Shown piece by piece: positions 10,809 through 20,733 of a DNA stretch of 64,000 nucleotides (within the stretch, counting starts at the first letter, position 1; each line of letters starts with the position of its first letter). A program made the translations under genes and the position numbers. The notes under the pieces were generated by a model. The model searched no databases. It saw only the letters and a program-made list of their open reading frames with translations, and was not told where the DNA came from. The stretch covers positions 86,301,606 to 86,365,605 of the forward strand of contig OX381707.1 in the NCBI GenBank assembly GCA_947462335.1. The letters are read 5' to 3'. The DNA comes from Harmothoe impar (taxonomy: Eukaryota; Annelida; Polychaeta; Phyllodocida; Polynoidae).

Positions 10809-13276
10809 CTTTTGACTTGAATATTCTTGTGACTTTGCGACTTGTAAGCGAAAGCGAAAGCGACTTTGCGACCTGTAGCCCCTAAAAAGAGGTGACTTTG
10901 TAACCTCAGGGGGGAGATCCTTCTACACCCCCACGGAGGAGAAAGGATCTCGGTTGATTGACTGTACTTTGACTTGTTGTTGTAAACAAAAAAATAAAAA
11001 ATCAATGAATAGAACGACCCCCTTATTGCTAACAAAGGAACGACTTTGAATTACACAAATGAGACTACCCTCTTTTGTAGGGGTTAGTGGTAACTCAACT
11101 TAAATTAGAGTATTAGGGAGAGCAAAACGCGACTACACGCCGTCTTAGACTGTCTTACGGACCAGATAACAATAACCATAGTTACCTTGGTTACTGTTGA
11201 TGACGCGTAATGAGCAACGTCGTCAAAATTAAGCTGACGTCAGCGGTCGGCTAGCCAGACAATCTTTTTTGTCAAAATGACCGGAGCAGGTTACGTTGCG
11301 GTCGCTCAAGAGACGGTGATGGATCTGGTCACGAGGATACTGAAAGAAGGTCTACTTAGAACCACCACGCTAGTTTGAGCGCGGCGGGTATCAGTCATCA
11401 TGGGGCCCTTGACGGGTGGGTCCTCCCCATGCAGCCCTATGTCGAATTTAAGAAATGCCCATGTCACATGTCACTAAGGGAGAAACGTTTTTGAAATATT
11501 TAGAACCCAAATTTGAGCATTCTGGACATTTTTAAGGACCCAGACACTGCAAAGCCGGGTACCATCCAAGAAAAAGAAAATTTTGGCGAAATGTTTAGGC
11601 TTGAAATGGTACTTTTCTGATGCACTCTTTGAACATGTTTTTCCTCATGTCACTATGGTCCATGTCACATGTCGGACTTAAGAAATGCCCCATGTCCCAT
11701 GTCACTTAGATGACCATGCCCCATGTCGATTTTTTAAGATATGCCCGTGTCGTCGTATCGAATTTTAAGAAAATGACCATGTCACCATATCGAATTTAGG
11801 GGTCTAGGGACATCAGCATGTCCGGCTATCCTCCACAAATTTAGCTCTAAAATGTTTACTTTTTTTTGGGCTGATTTTTCATCATTTTAAAAAAAACAAT
11901 AGGATGTTGAAATGTTTGCTGTTGTAAATAGAAACAAAACAAAACAAGCGCATGGTAAGATTATGTCACATTGTAGTCACGGGTCCGCTCGTGGCTTATC
12001 CAGCCTCTTTGTGGATCCGCGACTGACAATGTGATCATATACTAATCACCCGGCGTTTACGGTATTATATACTAAGGTATGAGACAGGCCTTACAGAAAA
12101 GGTGTCTAAAAAGCGCTGTGACCTGATTAAAATGACGTCAGCGGCGTCTGCTCGTCAGCGCCCAGCTGTAGGACATGCCATCCTGCTTTGCTGGATGTTT
12201 TGAAATATTTTGATTTAACTGATAATACCTGATAACAAGCCTCTGAAGCAGTTTTTGATCGAGTACGTGTTCTCTACTTTTCCATTGATTAGCTGCTTCA
12301 GCAAAAAAATCGCGCGCGCGCGGTCTAGATGACGGAGTCGCTAAAGCTCTGTTTAGAGAGTGGAACTTGACTATAGACTCAGTACTAACTAAACGCCCGG
12401 GGTCACCCCTCATGTGGGTATATGTACAAGCTCAGGTTCTTCACTTTACGGCTTGACTAAAACTGAGACGCGTCCATGATAAACTCTAGCATTTTTTTTT
12501 CTTTTCTAGGATCGAGAGATTTTAAATGGGGCGGTTATCTAAATAGCATGGAACTAAAATCAGGCTGCGGCAGATAGTATCTCTGCGCACCTCAAGACTC
12601 AACGTAGCTTTCACTCTCCAGCAGAGGTTTAGTTGTCACTAATTATGGGCGGCGACCATCATGCACCGGCGGATATTGGAGAGTGTTGGAGAGCTGAAGC
12701 CTACAGACATATAAATCAATCGCTCTGGTGGAGACAAGTGTCGGAAATATCTCGCCATAGATTGGAACCAAATACTTATCTAATGGAATCGTTATCAGTT
12801 TTCAGTTTTCTTGCCGTACAAATTTATTTCCCACTCTTCACGTGGTGATAGCTGAAGGTCACTCGTCGTAGGTACGTGTGACCGGAACACCCTTTTGGTT
12901 TTGGCGCGGGTTGACATCAGATTTGTACCGTACTGTCGCGATTAAGGGCTCTGAGGGAGTGCTTTTCAATTCTGTGAAGTTCTTACTCAGGAGCTATATA
13001 CAAGCCAGGCGCTGGCGCTTATTCAAAGTCGCGATTTTAGTGCTTAAGAAAAAACATTTGGAGGCTCTTATACTCCGGCGCTTATTCAAGACCGGCGCAC
13101 TTTCAACACTAGTTGCTTTATCGAAACCGTACGGTATGACTTCGGTGTCACAAGGTCCCAAACTCCAAATAAGGAAGTGAAACGACGTCGCCTGTCTACC
13201 TCGTGCGCGTCATAGCGTCGTCGAAAATAGTGTGACGTCAGCTGCTCTCAGGCAGTTAGGAAGTCAGTTCGACAAA
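10809..13276. other. Left interior of the giant element: no clear gene, three CRE palindromes
   Basis: Contains three TGACGTCAGC sites (near 11235, 12132 and 13233). Open frames at 12138-12413 (minus), 12633-12848 and 12878-13180 (plus) have no recognisable domain and are not called. Around 13010-13110 the phrase GGCGCTTATTCAA is repeated, as it is in diverged form near 50270-50360, which suggests old repeat DNA. Confidence 0.4.
11430..11830 (+). repeat. Block of irregular ATGTC repeats (plus orientation)
   Basis: Phrases such as CCATGTCACATGTC and TCGAATTTAAGAAATGCCC recur about six to eight times with variable spacing, ending near GGGGTCTAGGGACATC. The inverse of the same pattern is found at 14104-14345 and 14800-15010. 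It has no coding potential. Confidence 0.55.
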
Positions 13277-13540
13277 ATGGCTCACCGAGTGAACTTCGTG
13301 GCCGTTTCCCGATCTATGATCGATGCGGCCGTGGAGAAGGAATTCGTAGCCGCACTACAGAGAGAGGAGGCAGAGAGACAGCGTGCTGCTGCTGCAGAGG
13401 GTGTGGCCGATGAGCTGATCATGGAGCTCACTGATCAACTCATCCGGCAGTGCGTCGAAGAAGTCAAGCAGCAGGTCTGCAGGGAGGAAGGCTTACCGCT
13501 CGCCGTCCTAGAGATGCTGAAGGACTACGATGTGATATGA
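13277..13540 (+). CDS. 87-aa helical protein of unknown function
   Basis: ATG in AAAATGG (good Kozak context), 44 bases after a TGACGTCA CRE palindrome, in a locally GC-rich stretch. The protein MAHRVNFVAVSRSMIDAAVE continues as Ala/Glu/Arg-rich helix with EREEAERQ-type charge pattern and two cysteines, ending LEMLKDYDVI. Codon usage and composition look like a real animal gene more than the surrounding DNA does. The frame also stays open upstream to 13232. I do not recognise it; a fragment of a larger helical host protein captured by the element is possible. There is no canonical donor within it, so it could also be a first exon that runs into a stop. It is the only plausible cargo gene in the left half of the giant element. 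Confidence 0.5.
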   Translation: MAHRVNFVAVSRSMIDAAVEKEFVAALQREEAERQRAAAAEGVADELIMELTDQLIRQCVEEVKQQVCREEGLPLAVLEMLKDYDVI

Positions 13541-13696
13541 CCACACCCTCCGCCTCAGCAGCAAGGTCCCTGCGATCATCTCTACTAAACGGTCCTTTTC
13601 AGGACCAACCACTGATCACAAAAGTTGAAAATCAATCTCAATATAATATACGCATCAGAAAAACCCCTAATAGTCTCTACACTGAAACCCTCTTGA

Positions 13697-13773
13697 GTAG
13701 GTAGGTCGGGTTGGTTTTTTTTTTGGAAAGGGCATCAGGTCATCATGTGGAGGTCATCAGGTGTACTGTGTGC

Positions 13774-13808
<35 letters not shown>

Positions 13809-14050
13809 GTGTCTGTGTGTGTGTGTGTGTGGTGGGTGTGAGCGTGTGTGAGAGAGCTTGTGTGAGCGTGTGTGAGAGAGCGTGTGTATGTGTGTGTGTG
13901 TGTGTGTGCAGTGCGGGGCGTGTGTGTATCATGGTGTATGATGGTATCATGATGAATGTGATGTTGTATCGGGTCTAATCATGAGGGGAAGGGGATAGGC
14001 CGAACAAAAAAAAGTTGTGTTCCGGTAACCCGACCGACCCTATCATTTTG
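13697..14050. repeat. CTGT/GT microsatellite framed by short inverted GGTCGGGTT
   Basis: Positions 13780-13805 are (CTGT)n, followed by (GT)n runs to 13907. The flanks GTAGGTCGGGTTGG (13697) and GTAACCCGACCGACC (about 14023) are inverted and resemble the inner right end of the 9051-9899 element, so this may be a MITE with a microsatellite core. Reading frames here are repeat artefacts. Confidence 0.5.
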
Positions 14051-14103
14051 GCCCGACCCTAATCATTTAAAATTTTTTTTAGATTCTCCCTTATGTAGAG
14101 GGG

Positions 14104-14345
14104 GCCCCAGACGGGTAAAAAATCGACAAATCGACATGACCCTAGTGACAAGGGAAAAGACATATTCCTTAGAATCGACAAGTGACATGGGTATTCCTTA
14201 GAATCAACAAGTGACATGAGGGGTAGTGACATTTTTATAGTTTCAGTGACAAGGGACAAACCGCTTTTCTTAAAAAATCGACAAGGGACATAGCAATTTT
14301 TTAAAAGAAAAAAAAAATCGCCAAGTCACACAGCATCCCCCCGTC
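14104..14345 (-). repeat. ATGTC repeat block, inverted copy 1
   Basis: Starts CCCCAGACGGGTAAAA and carries repeated TCGACAAGTGACATG/ATTCCTTAGAAT phrases, the reverse complement of the pattern at 11430-11830. A second copy with the same CCCCAGACGGGTAAAA start is at 14800. Confidence 0.55.
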
Positions 14346-14799
14346 TAGGGGTCTATGTAGGGTATCACCAAAAGGGTTTAAAACATACATAACGGCCTTC
14401 AGCTATCTCAATCCTTATCCTTTGAAAAAGCCTAGAAGGGTGGGAAAATTCTTTGTATGTAAACACAGAACTGATAAGGGTTTTTTAATTAGACAGATAT
14501 TGGTTATACACTATCAAAAAATAACCACTCAGTAAAAAAAAAAAATAAAAAAAAATTCCGACATATTTTGGCATAGAAAAGAGATGGAATCTGGCGACCT
14601 AGATATATTTTTCCGCTGTCTATAGAACTGGTTCGGGCTCAATTCTATATTACTATAAAGTTGCACTCAATAAACCCTCCCAAAATACAACACAGTTATC
14701 GCCCTCTATTTTTGAGTTACTGCCTATTCTGACATTTTGAAAGGAGGTTTTGGTACAACATATAAGCTGCAAGTTATACACGGGGAATTAATAATAAGA

Positions 14800-15010
14800 C
14801 CCCAGACGGGTAAAATAGCCAAGTCAACAATGTCCTGTTTTAGCCAATATGGACAAAGAGACATGGGGGTGCTGGGAGTTGGCGACAAGGGGCAAGACGG
14901 GCAAGACTACTTCTCAAAATAGACAATGGACAAGACCTAGTTCTTAAATTCTACAAGGACCATTGGCATCTCTTATATTCGACAAGTGACACATGTGCCC
15001 CTCTGTGGTC
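14800..15010 (-). repeat. ATGTC repeat block, inverted copy 2
   Basis: Starts ACCCCAGACGGGTAAAA and continues with GACAAGGGGCAAGACGGG and ATTCGACAAGTGACACATG. Related to the block at 14104. Between the blocks (14346-14799) is AT-rich sequence without features. Confidence 0.5.
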
Positions 15011-16137
15011 CTAATATAGATTTTCTAAAAGTAAATTTTCTGCACCGTGTGACAACGACCGATCAGCTAGATAGCAGAGATTTCCCCAACCTATTTTGGT
15101 TATTTTTCTATTCAGTTTTTGATCAGCGCACTATATTATCGTGTTGTTTTTTTTAAATTTTTAATCATAAATAATATGTAGACTTGGAAAAAAAAAAAAA
15201 AAAAGAGAGCTGACACGCAAACTCCGACTCTCCCCCCTCCTACTCACATGTCGCTGTTTTGTCACTAAACCCAAGACCCACCCACCCCGTAGGAAGGGGT
15301 GACGTTTGTGAACGTTCCCTTAGTCTTCTATTCTTTATTTATTGTGTGGCCCCTAAAGAGGGGCCAACCAACTGACACTGCCAGTTGGTTATATGCTGCA
15401 CAACATCAGCACGTGTTAAGCAGCATGGATCACTCTTGACAGACTGGCCTCAAAGGCCCCGTTGGATGGGGGCCCTTGTGGCACAACGAGTCAAAACGAG
15501 TTGATCCGTTTTTCAGATTACCCACTCGGTGAGAGGTTCTGACTATGTATATCTTTTATAACGCCTTAGATATGGTGTGGTATTTTTCATCTCGCTATAG
15601 TTTAGTTGGTATTTAAGGAAACTAACTCATTTCTATCAGAAATACACAATATTGAATTGTTTTTTATATTTTGATATATTAGAAGCGGGCTTTGTTGCCT
15701 ATATAGCTCATTATGCGTTAAAATGTTCCCGAGCATCGTAGGAATGTACAAAATTCCTATTGTGGCGCCATCTGACGAAAGAGCGGGGAACTATACTAGC
15801 GCGTTCGTTATTCGCATCTTTGACAGCGACTAAGAGACGCTCAAACTGTCTCTTATTTAGTTTGAACTTATCACAAAATTGTCTTTGATAGGTCGTAGAT
15901 TGACTTCTGACTTTTTTTTCTTTTTTTTAGTTAGAATAAAAAACAAAAAAAACAGTGACGCCGACACAGACCTGCGCATTAACGCGCTCCACCGTCTTCA
16001 GAGGGTTAAGTCTATAGTACAGTAGATTCTACTGTGTACTTACACTAACAGTGCTACATATACATACCCGAGTTCTAGGTGGGGGTTTTTTTTAGGAAAA
16101 AAAAAAAAAGTGATCTACTCACCCAAACCGCTATTAG
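15011..16137. other. Region upstream of the RT ORF, with small hairpins
   Basis: Contains poly-A runs (15189, 16095) and two adjacent hairpins at about 15350-15408 (GGCCCCTAAAGAGGGGCC and AACCAACTG...CAGTTGGTT). It could be the 5' end of the DIRS-like element, but no matching terminal repeat was found downstream of its recombinase. No gag-like ORF is visible here. Confidence 0.35.
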
Positions 16138-17634
16138 TTCCCCTCGTCCTACCAGGGCCCTGTCACAAATCAGCCTCATGTCAACAACCACAAGTCGGCC
16201 AACGACCACCCGGCACAGGTAGACAAATACTTTGAGAAGGCCATTTTGAACAATCATGTACTGGGCCCGTTCACTGACCCACCATTTGACACATGGTACC
16301 ATGTGTCACCTCTCATGACTGCAGAAAAATCCAATACAGACCAGCGCCGAATCATTTCGGATTTATCCTATGGCAAGTCGATTAACGCACACATTGTAAA
16401 AGGGAATGTACTCGGCACAGTCCGCCCCCATTCACTCCCATCTGTAGACGACGTCACTGCAATTATCTCTGACGCCGCTGAACCTGTGTGGATGGCCTCA
16501 GTCGACATAAAAGCCGCATATAAGAACCTCCCGTGTGACCCACTAGACTATCCACTCAATGTCCTCAAATGGAGGGGTCTATATTACATAGAGAACAGGG
16601 TCCCATTTGGTGAGAGGATCTCGTCATTATATATGCAGCGCGTGTCTAACATTTTGATTCAGATACTCAAGCAGCAAGGTCACACCGCTATTGTATACCT
16701 TGATGACGTCATCCTAATTGGCAGCACCAAACAGCAAGCCCAGAGCGCATATGAAGCAACAATCGCCCTGCTCGAGGAGCTGGGCCTACCCATAGCACGT
16801 GAAAAGCTCCAACCCCCCACCACATGTATCACGTGGCTGGGAGTTGTGCTTGACGCTGTTAAACGTGAAATCAGAATGCCACAGGTCAAAATCGACGACA
16901 CATTGACCATAATTGACACTCTGGTGAAGCAGCGGGCCATCACAAAGACGCAGCTCAGGTCTATCCTTGGTAAATTGCACCACATAGCCAAAGCCGTCAT
17001 CCCTGCAAGACTGTTTGTTTCCAGACTCCTGGAGGGACTCAGATCCATGGGCCCTAACAGGGATGTCACTACCATCAGCCATTCTATGCGCCTTGACTTT
17101 ATGTGGTTTATAAAATTCCTATCCAGATACAATGGCAGGTCTCTCATCATCAAATCAGCGCGACCAGACATCACCATCGAGGCCGACGCCTGCACGCCCG
17201 GTATTGGTGCATTCTGCAACACCCAGTACTATGGTTCATTTGTACCAAACCAGTTCATTGACAATCCCATATGTGATATCGAAGCATCAAACGTTGCCCT
17301 GGCCGTTAAAACATTTATAAACCCCTCCCACGCAGGTTCCACGGTCCTCCTTAAATCTGACAATGCAGCCACCGTGTCTACACTGCAGTCAGGCAGGGGA
17401 AAGGATCAAGTCATTCTCCATGCTGCCCGAGATATATGGTGGCATGAAGCCCGGTGTCAAGTGAAAATAATACCCATTCATGTCCCTGGCGCCTCTCTCA
17501 CTCTTGCAGACGCGCTATCCAGGCGCATATTCAGCAACAGTCACAGAGAGATTTCAGACTCAATGGTGACCGACATGGGCCTGGACCGTATTTTTGTTGA
17601 CCCATTAAAAATGTTTGTACACTCTGATATATAA
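16138..17634 (+). CDS. DIRS/Ngaro-type reverse transcriptase and RNase H
   Basis: The frame is open from 16138, after an in-frame TAG; no good ATG starts it, so the 5' part is missing, spliced in, or initiated elsewhere. RT motifs in order: QRRIISDLSYG, the ASVDIKAAYKNLP block, GERISSLYMQR, and the catalytic VYLDDV. RNase H follows from about residue 300 of the visible frame: TIEADACTPGIGA, DIEASNVALAV, LKSDNAATVSTL, and the terminal LTLADALSR. This RT-RNase H type is specific to tyrosine-recombinase retroelements (DIRS, Ngaro, PAT). The stop TAA at 17632 is followed in the same frame, 21 bases later, by the recombinase ORF. It copies element RNA into DNA. Neither a gag ORF upstream nor a methyltransferase domain is visible. 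Confidence 0.88.
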   Translation, partial: FPSSYQGPVTNQPHVNNHKSANDHPAQVDKYFEKAILNNHVLGPFTDPPFDTWYHVSPLMTAEKSNTDQRRIISDLSYGKSINAHIVKGNVLGTVRPHSLPSVDDVTAIISDAAEPVWMASVDIKAAYKNLPCDPLDYPLNVLKWRGLYYIENRVPFGERISSLYMQRVSNILIQILKQQGHTAIVYLDDVILIGSTKQQAQSAYEATIALLEELGLPIAREKLQPPTTCITWLGVVLDAVKREIRMPQVKIDDTLTIIDTLVKQRAITKTQLRSILGKLHHIAKAVIPARLFVSRLLEGLRSMGPNRDVTTISHSMRLDFMWFIKFLSRYNGRSLIIKSARPDITIEADACTPGIGAFCNTQYYGSFVPNQFIDNPICDIEASNVALAVKTFINPSHAGSTVLLKSDNAATVSTLQSGRGKDQVILHAARDIWWHEARCQVKIIPIHVPGASLTLADALSRRIFSNSHREISDSMVTDMGLDRIFVDPLKMFVHSDI

Positions 17635-17655
17635 ACTTCTATCATTCCAGGCTAC

Positions 17656-18612
17656 TTGTATGCCTACATGTGCCACCAGGCTGCAGCCCGTCATTCCAGG
17701 CTCAACAATAAATCCGAGGCAAACTACAACAGGGTGGTAACCATCTTCCTCTCATTCATGGAAACTGCCTCGATTCACATAGACTACCTCCACGTTCAGT
17801 CACTACTCGCCTACTTGGAATATCTGGATGCATTTTATGCCCCAGCGACCGTGCCTATATACTTTAATCACGCGAAGGTATTCCTGGAATCTACACAAAG
17901 ATCTGTTGAGGCGTTTAAGCATAGACTGATACGCAGATCCCTCTCATCGGTGGCTAATGACAAATCATACATATCACGGGCTACAGAGCCCCTATCGGTC
18001 AACCAGTTCAACAGGGTTTTATCTTGCATCCCAGACTCACGTAACTCTCCCATTTACATCTCAGCCTTCTCACTCATGCTAGTATGCGCATGGCGCCCAT
18101 CAAACATTGCCCCCCCGTCTGTGGCAGCATTTGATCCATCTCGCCACCCCACACGGGAGGACTTCTACATACGTGACAATTCCCTGGTGATCCGTCAAAA
18201 GTGGGCTAAAAATATGCAGAGGGCAGGCCACCACAGGGATATTACCATCCTCCCAGTGTCTGACAGCCCCCTCTGCATTGTTAAGCTATTTTCTACCATG
18301 CTACAGGCCGCCCCCACGACACACCAGCTACAACCCCTCCTGGTGTTTCCAGACACCTACCTTCCCATCTGCTCTCCGCACCTGTCTACAGTGTGGCATG
18401 ATGCCGTCCAGTCAGCAGGTATTGACACACAGAGACACACACTCCAGTGCATCAGAAAGACCGCTGCCACCCTAGCAGCGCGCCTGGGCGCCACGGAAAG
18501 AGAGATCATGGACTTTGGCCTCTGGCGTTCACAGGCATATCTCCGCTATGTACATACAAACTCTTCCATGTCTCTCCAGCATAAGATTGCATCTCACATC
18601 TCACAACTATAA
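17656..18612 (+). CDS. Tyrosine recombinase (integrase) of the DIRS-like element
   Basis: About 318 codons from a TTG at 17656; the first ATG is at 17668. The N-terminal half is a SAM-like, helix-rich core-binding region; the C-terminal half is the catalytic domain: an Arg in CAWRPSNI, a Lys-containing strand (IRQKWAKN), IRKTAATLAARLGA and GLWRSQAYLRYV, with Tyr at the nucleophile region. Where most family members have His before the second Arg (HxxR), this copy appears to have Gln (QCIR). It is in the same frame as the RT ORF, separated by one TAA and 21 bases that include a CATTCCAG acceptor-like site, so expression could be by splicing, reinitiation or readthrough. It would insert a circular cDNA without a target duplication. 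Confidence 0.85.
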   Translation: MYAYMCHQAAARHSRLNNKSEANYNRVVTIFLSFMETASIHIDYLHVQSLLAYLEYLDAFYAPATVPIYFNHAKVFLESTQRSVEAFKHRLIRRSLSSVANDKSYISRATEPLSVNQFNRVLSCIPDSRNSPIYISAFSLMLVCAWRPSNIAPPSVAAFDPSRHPTREDFYIRDNSLVIRQKWAKNMQRAGHHRDITILPVSDSPLCIVKLFSTMLQAAPTTHQLQPLLVFPDTYLPICSPHLSTVWHDAVQSAGIDTQRHTLQCIRKTAATLAARLGATEREIMDFGLWRSQAYLRYVHTNSSMSLQHKIASHISQL

Positions 18613-19035
18613 TGTCTGGCTTGTATTTGTGTCTTATTATCTACAATCTTACTGTCTGTTAATACCTAAAAGGTCAATTTTACACATTTCATACGTTGGA
18701 CATATAAAATGTCTTAACATTTTACACATCAATTCTCATATAAATTTGTTATTATAAAACAAATAATAATAAAAATTTATTATCTCCAAACCACTGTCTT
18801 CCTCTGTGGGCGGGGTCGGGATGTAGTCTCATACGGTCTTATGATAACATGTAATCATAGTGTCCGTATGTGGCTCTCCGGCCCCCAACCCTCGGCGGGA
18901 AATACCCAGGTTACCCCTCAAAACACCACAATGGTTTGGTCCACCTCTCTTACCTTACACCCCTCTCACCTCACAGTAAACTCTCCCTCCTCAACTACTC
19001 TGCGCATTTGCCGCGCTCCTCTCAATCCCGCGTCA
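18613..19035 (+). other. 3' flank of the recombinase ORF
   Basis: AT-rich to about 18790 (likely the retroelement 3' UTR), then a GC-richer 240 bp leading into the CTG array. No DIRS-type inverted or split repeat was recognised, so the retroelement ends are unresolved. Confidence 0.35.
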
Positions 19036-19591
19036 GCATGTTGATGCTGAAGATGCTGCTGCTGCTGCTGCTGCTGCTGAAGATGCTACTGCTGCTGCTG
19101 CTGCTGCTGAAGATGCTGCTGCTGCTGCTGCTGCTGCTCTAGACACTTATGACGCTGCTGCTGCTGCCGCTGCTGCTCTAGACACCTATGACGCTGCTGC
19201 TGCTGCTGCTGCTGAAGATGCTGCTGCCGCTGCTGCTGCTCTAGACACCTATGACGCTGCTGCTGCTGCTGCTGCTGCTCTAGACACCTATGACGCTGCT
19301 GCTGCTGCTGCTGCTGCTCTAGACACCTATGACGCTGCTGCTGCTGCTGCTGCTGCTGCTGAAGATGCTGCTGCTGCTGCTGCTCTAGACACCTATGACT
19401 AAACTTAGTACGTGTTATTTACAAACAAAGAGAGCCATGTGGTGTTGTTGTGGCTTATTATGCAAAATGAAGAGGTGGCGTGACCAAGGCTGTTGCTTTT
19501 GCTGTTGATGTTGCTGCTGCTGCTCCTGCTGCTGCTGCTCCTGCTGCTACTGCTGCTGCTGCTACTGCTGCTGAAGATGTTGCTCCTGCTG

Positions 19592-19628
<37 letters not shown>

Positions 19629-19790
19629 AGACACCTACGACTAAACTTAGTAGGTGTTGTTTACAAACAAAGAGAGCCACGTGCTGTTGTTGTGGCTTAT
19701 TATGCAAATTATGAAGAGGTCGCGTGACCACAGGCTGCTGTCTGCTGCTGCTGAAGATGCTGCTGCTGCTGCTGCTGCTGCTACCTATGA
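19036..19790 (+). repeat. CTG-triplet arrays with recurring CTCTAGACACCTATGAC spacer
   Basis: Runs of 5-11 CTG triplets alternate with GAAGATG breaks and about seven copies of CTCTAGACACCTATGA(C). Two larger spacers (19400-19500 and 19640-19730) carry ACTAAACTTAGTA, TTTACAAACAAAGAGAGCCA and TTATGCAAA. A third block (19785-19905) repeats the TTTACAAACAA unit three times, with CACGTG. Leu-rich reading frames here are repeat artefacts. Confidence 0.85.
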
Positions 19791-19908
19791 CTAAACTTAG
19801 TAGGTGTTATTTACAAACAAGAGAGCCACGTGGTGTTGTTTACAAACAAAGAGAGCCACGTGGTGTTGTTTACAAACAAAGAGAGCCACGTGATGTTGTT
19901 GTGGCCTA

Positions 19909-20727
19909 TCAAATTTATCAACTATCAGTATGGTCGTTTGAAAGTCATCAAGTCACCAAAAAACTCCTCTACAGTCAGCTCAGACTCGCCTCCTCCCTAC
20001 CCCCCTAAAGGGGGGTAGGGAGGAGGCGATTCAGATAAAAAAAAAAAATTCTCCCCAGCAGACCCCAAAGGCCCCCCCTCCCCCCCAAGTGCCCGCCCAC
20101 CCCGAAATAGTGCCCCCCTCCCCCCCTCCCCTCCCCATGCATCTTAAAGTGCCCCCCTCCCCCCCTGCCCCTCCCCCCCATAGAAGCCTCCCATTGGCTA
20201 GTCCAAGTCATGTGACCAAAAGGGGGGCGTGGTCTGTCTATTATCTATATTATGCAAATGAGGGAGGGGTTCAGGTCACGTGACCAAGGGGGTGTGGTCT
20301 ATTTTCCAAATAAAGAGCGCTTCCGGTCACGTGACCAAGGGGGTGTGGTCCTATTATGCAAATGAGGGGGTCACGTGATCCATTATTATGCAAATGAGGG
20401 AGTCACATGACCAAATGGAAGCCTCTGATTGGCTGGTGATGAAAGGGGCGTAGTCTATTATGCAAATGAGGGGGTCACGTGATCAAGGGGGCGTGGCCTA
20501 TAATGCAAATGAGGGGGTCACGTGACAAAATGGCGGCCTCTGATTGGCTGGTGATCAAGGGGGCGTGGCCTATTACGTAATTATGCAAATGAGAGGGCGT
20601 GGCCTTTTACGTAATTATGCAAATGAGGGGGTCACGTGACCAAATGGAGGCCTCTGATTGGCTGCAGGTCGATTGAGTAATAAACAGTACTTAAGCATAG
20701 TCCCGTTCCGATACATACTATACTACT
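19909..20727 (-). repeat. Right terminal inverted repeat
   Basis: Reverse-complement partner of 9979-10808, ending ATACTATACTACT next to the ACTGAT duplication. It carries the same octamer, CCAAT and E-box array inverted. A few differences (indels, E-box variants) separate it from the left copy. Confidence 0.9.
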
Positions 20728-20733
20728 ACTGAT
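20728..20733. repeat. Right 6-bp target site duplication ACTGAT
   Basis: Exact copy of 9973-9978, immediately outside the right inverted repeat. Confidence 0.85.

Larger units (their letters stand above)
9979..20727. mobile_element. 10.75-kb element with long inverted repeats and Polinton/Maverick-like termini
   Basis: The element starts AGTAGTATAG and ends CTATACTACT, with inverted repeats of about 830 (left) and 819 bp (right) and a 6-bp duplication of ACTGAT. Long repeats, AG...CT ends and 6-bp duplications are the documented signature of Polinton/Maverick elements. I see none of the Polinton core genes (protein-primed DNA polymerase, retroviral-type integrase, packaging ATPase, maturation protease, capsid proteins), so it would be non-autonomous or a different class sharing the end structure. 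Contents: promoter-like arrays in both repeats, an 87-codon ORF, two blocks of ATGTC/GACAT repeats, an RT-RNase H plus tyrosine recombinase pair, and CTG-triplet arrays. The retroelement part may be a secondary insertion. The two repeats remain nearly superimposable by eye, which implies recent mobilisation or gene conversion. Confidence 0.75.

Noticed and set aside
13735..13978. His/Thr-rich and Val/Cys-rich ORFs on both strands
   Set aside because: Products of the CTGT/GT microsatellite.
18870..19142. Leu-rich ORF
   Set aside because: Translation of the CTG-triplet array in one frame; no independent support.
9979..20727. Inverted repeats as the ITRs of the DIRS element itself
   Set aside because: DIRS-type elements insert without target duplication and have shorter, non-identical terminal repeats; here there is a 6-bp duplication, AG...CT ends, and several kb of unrelated DNA between repeats and ORFs.
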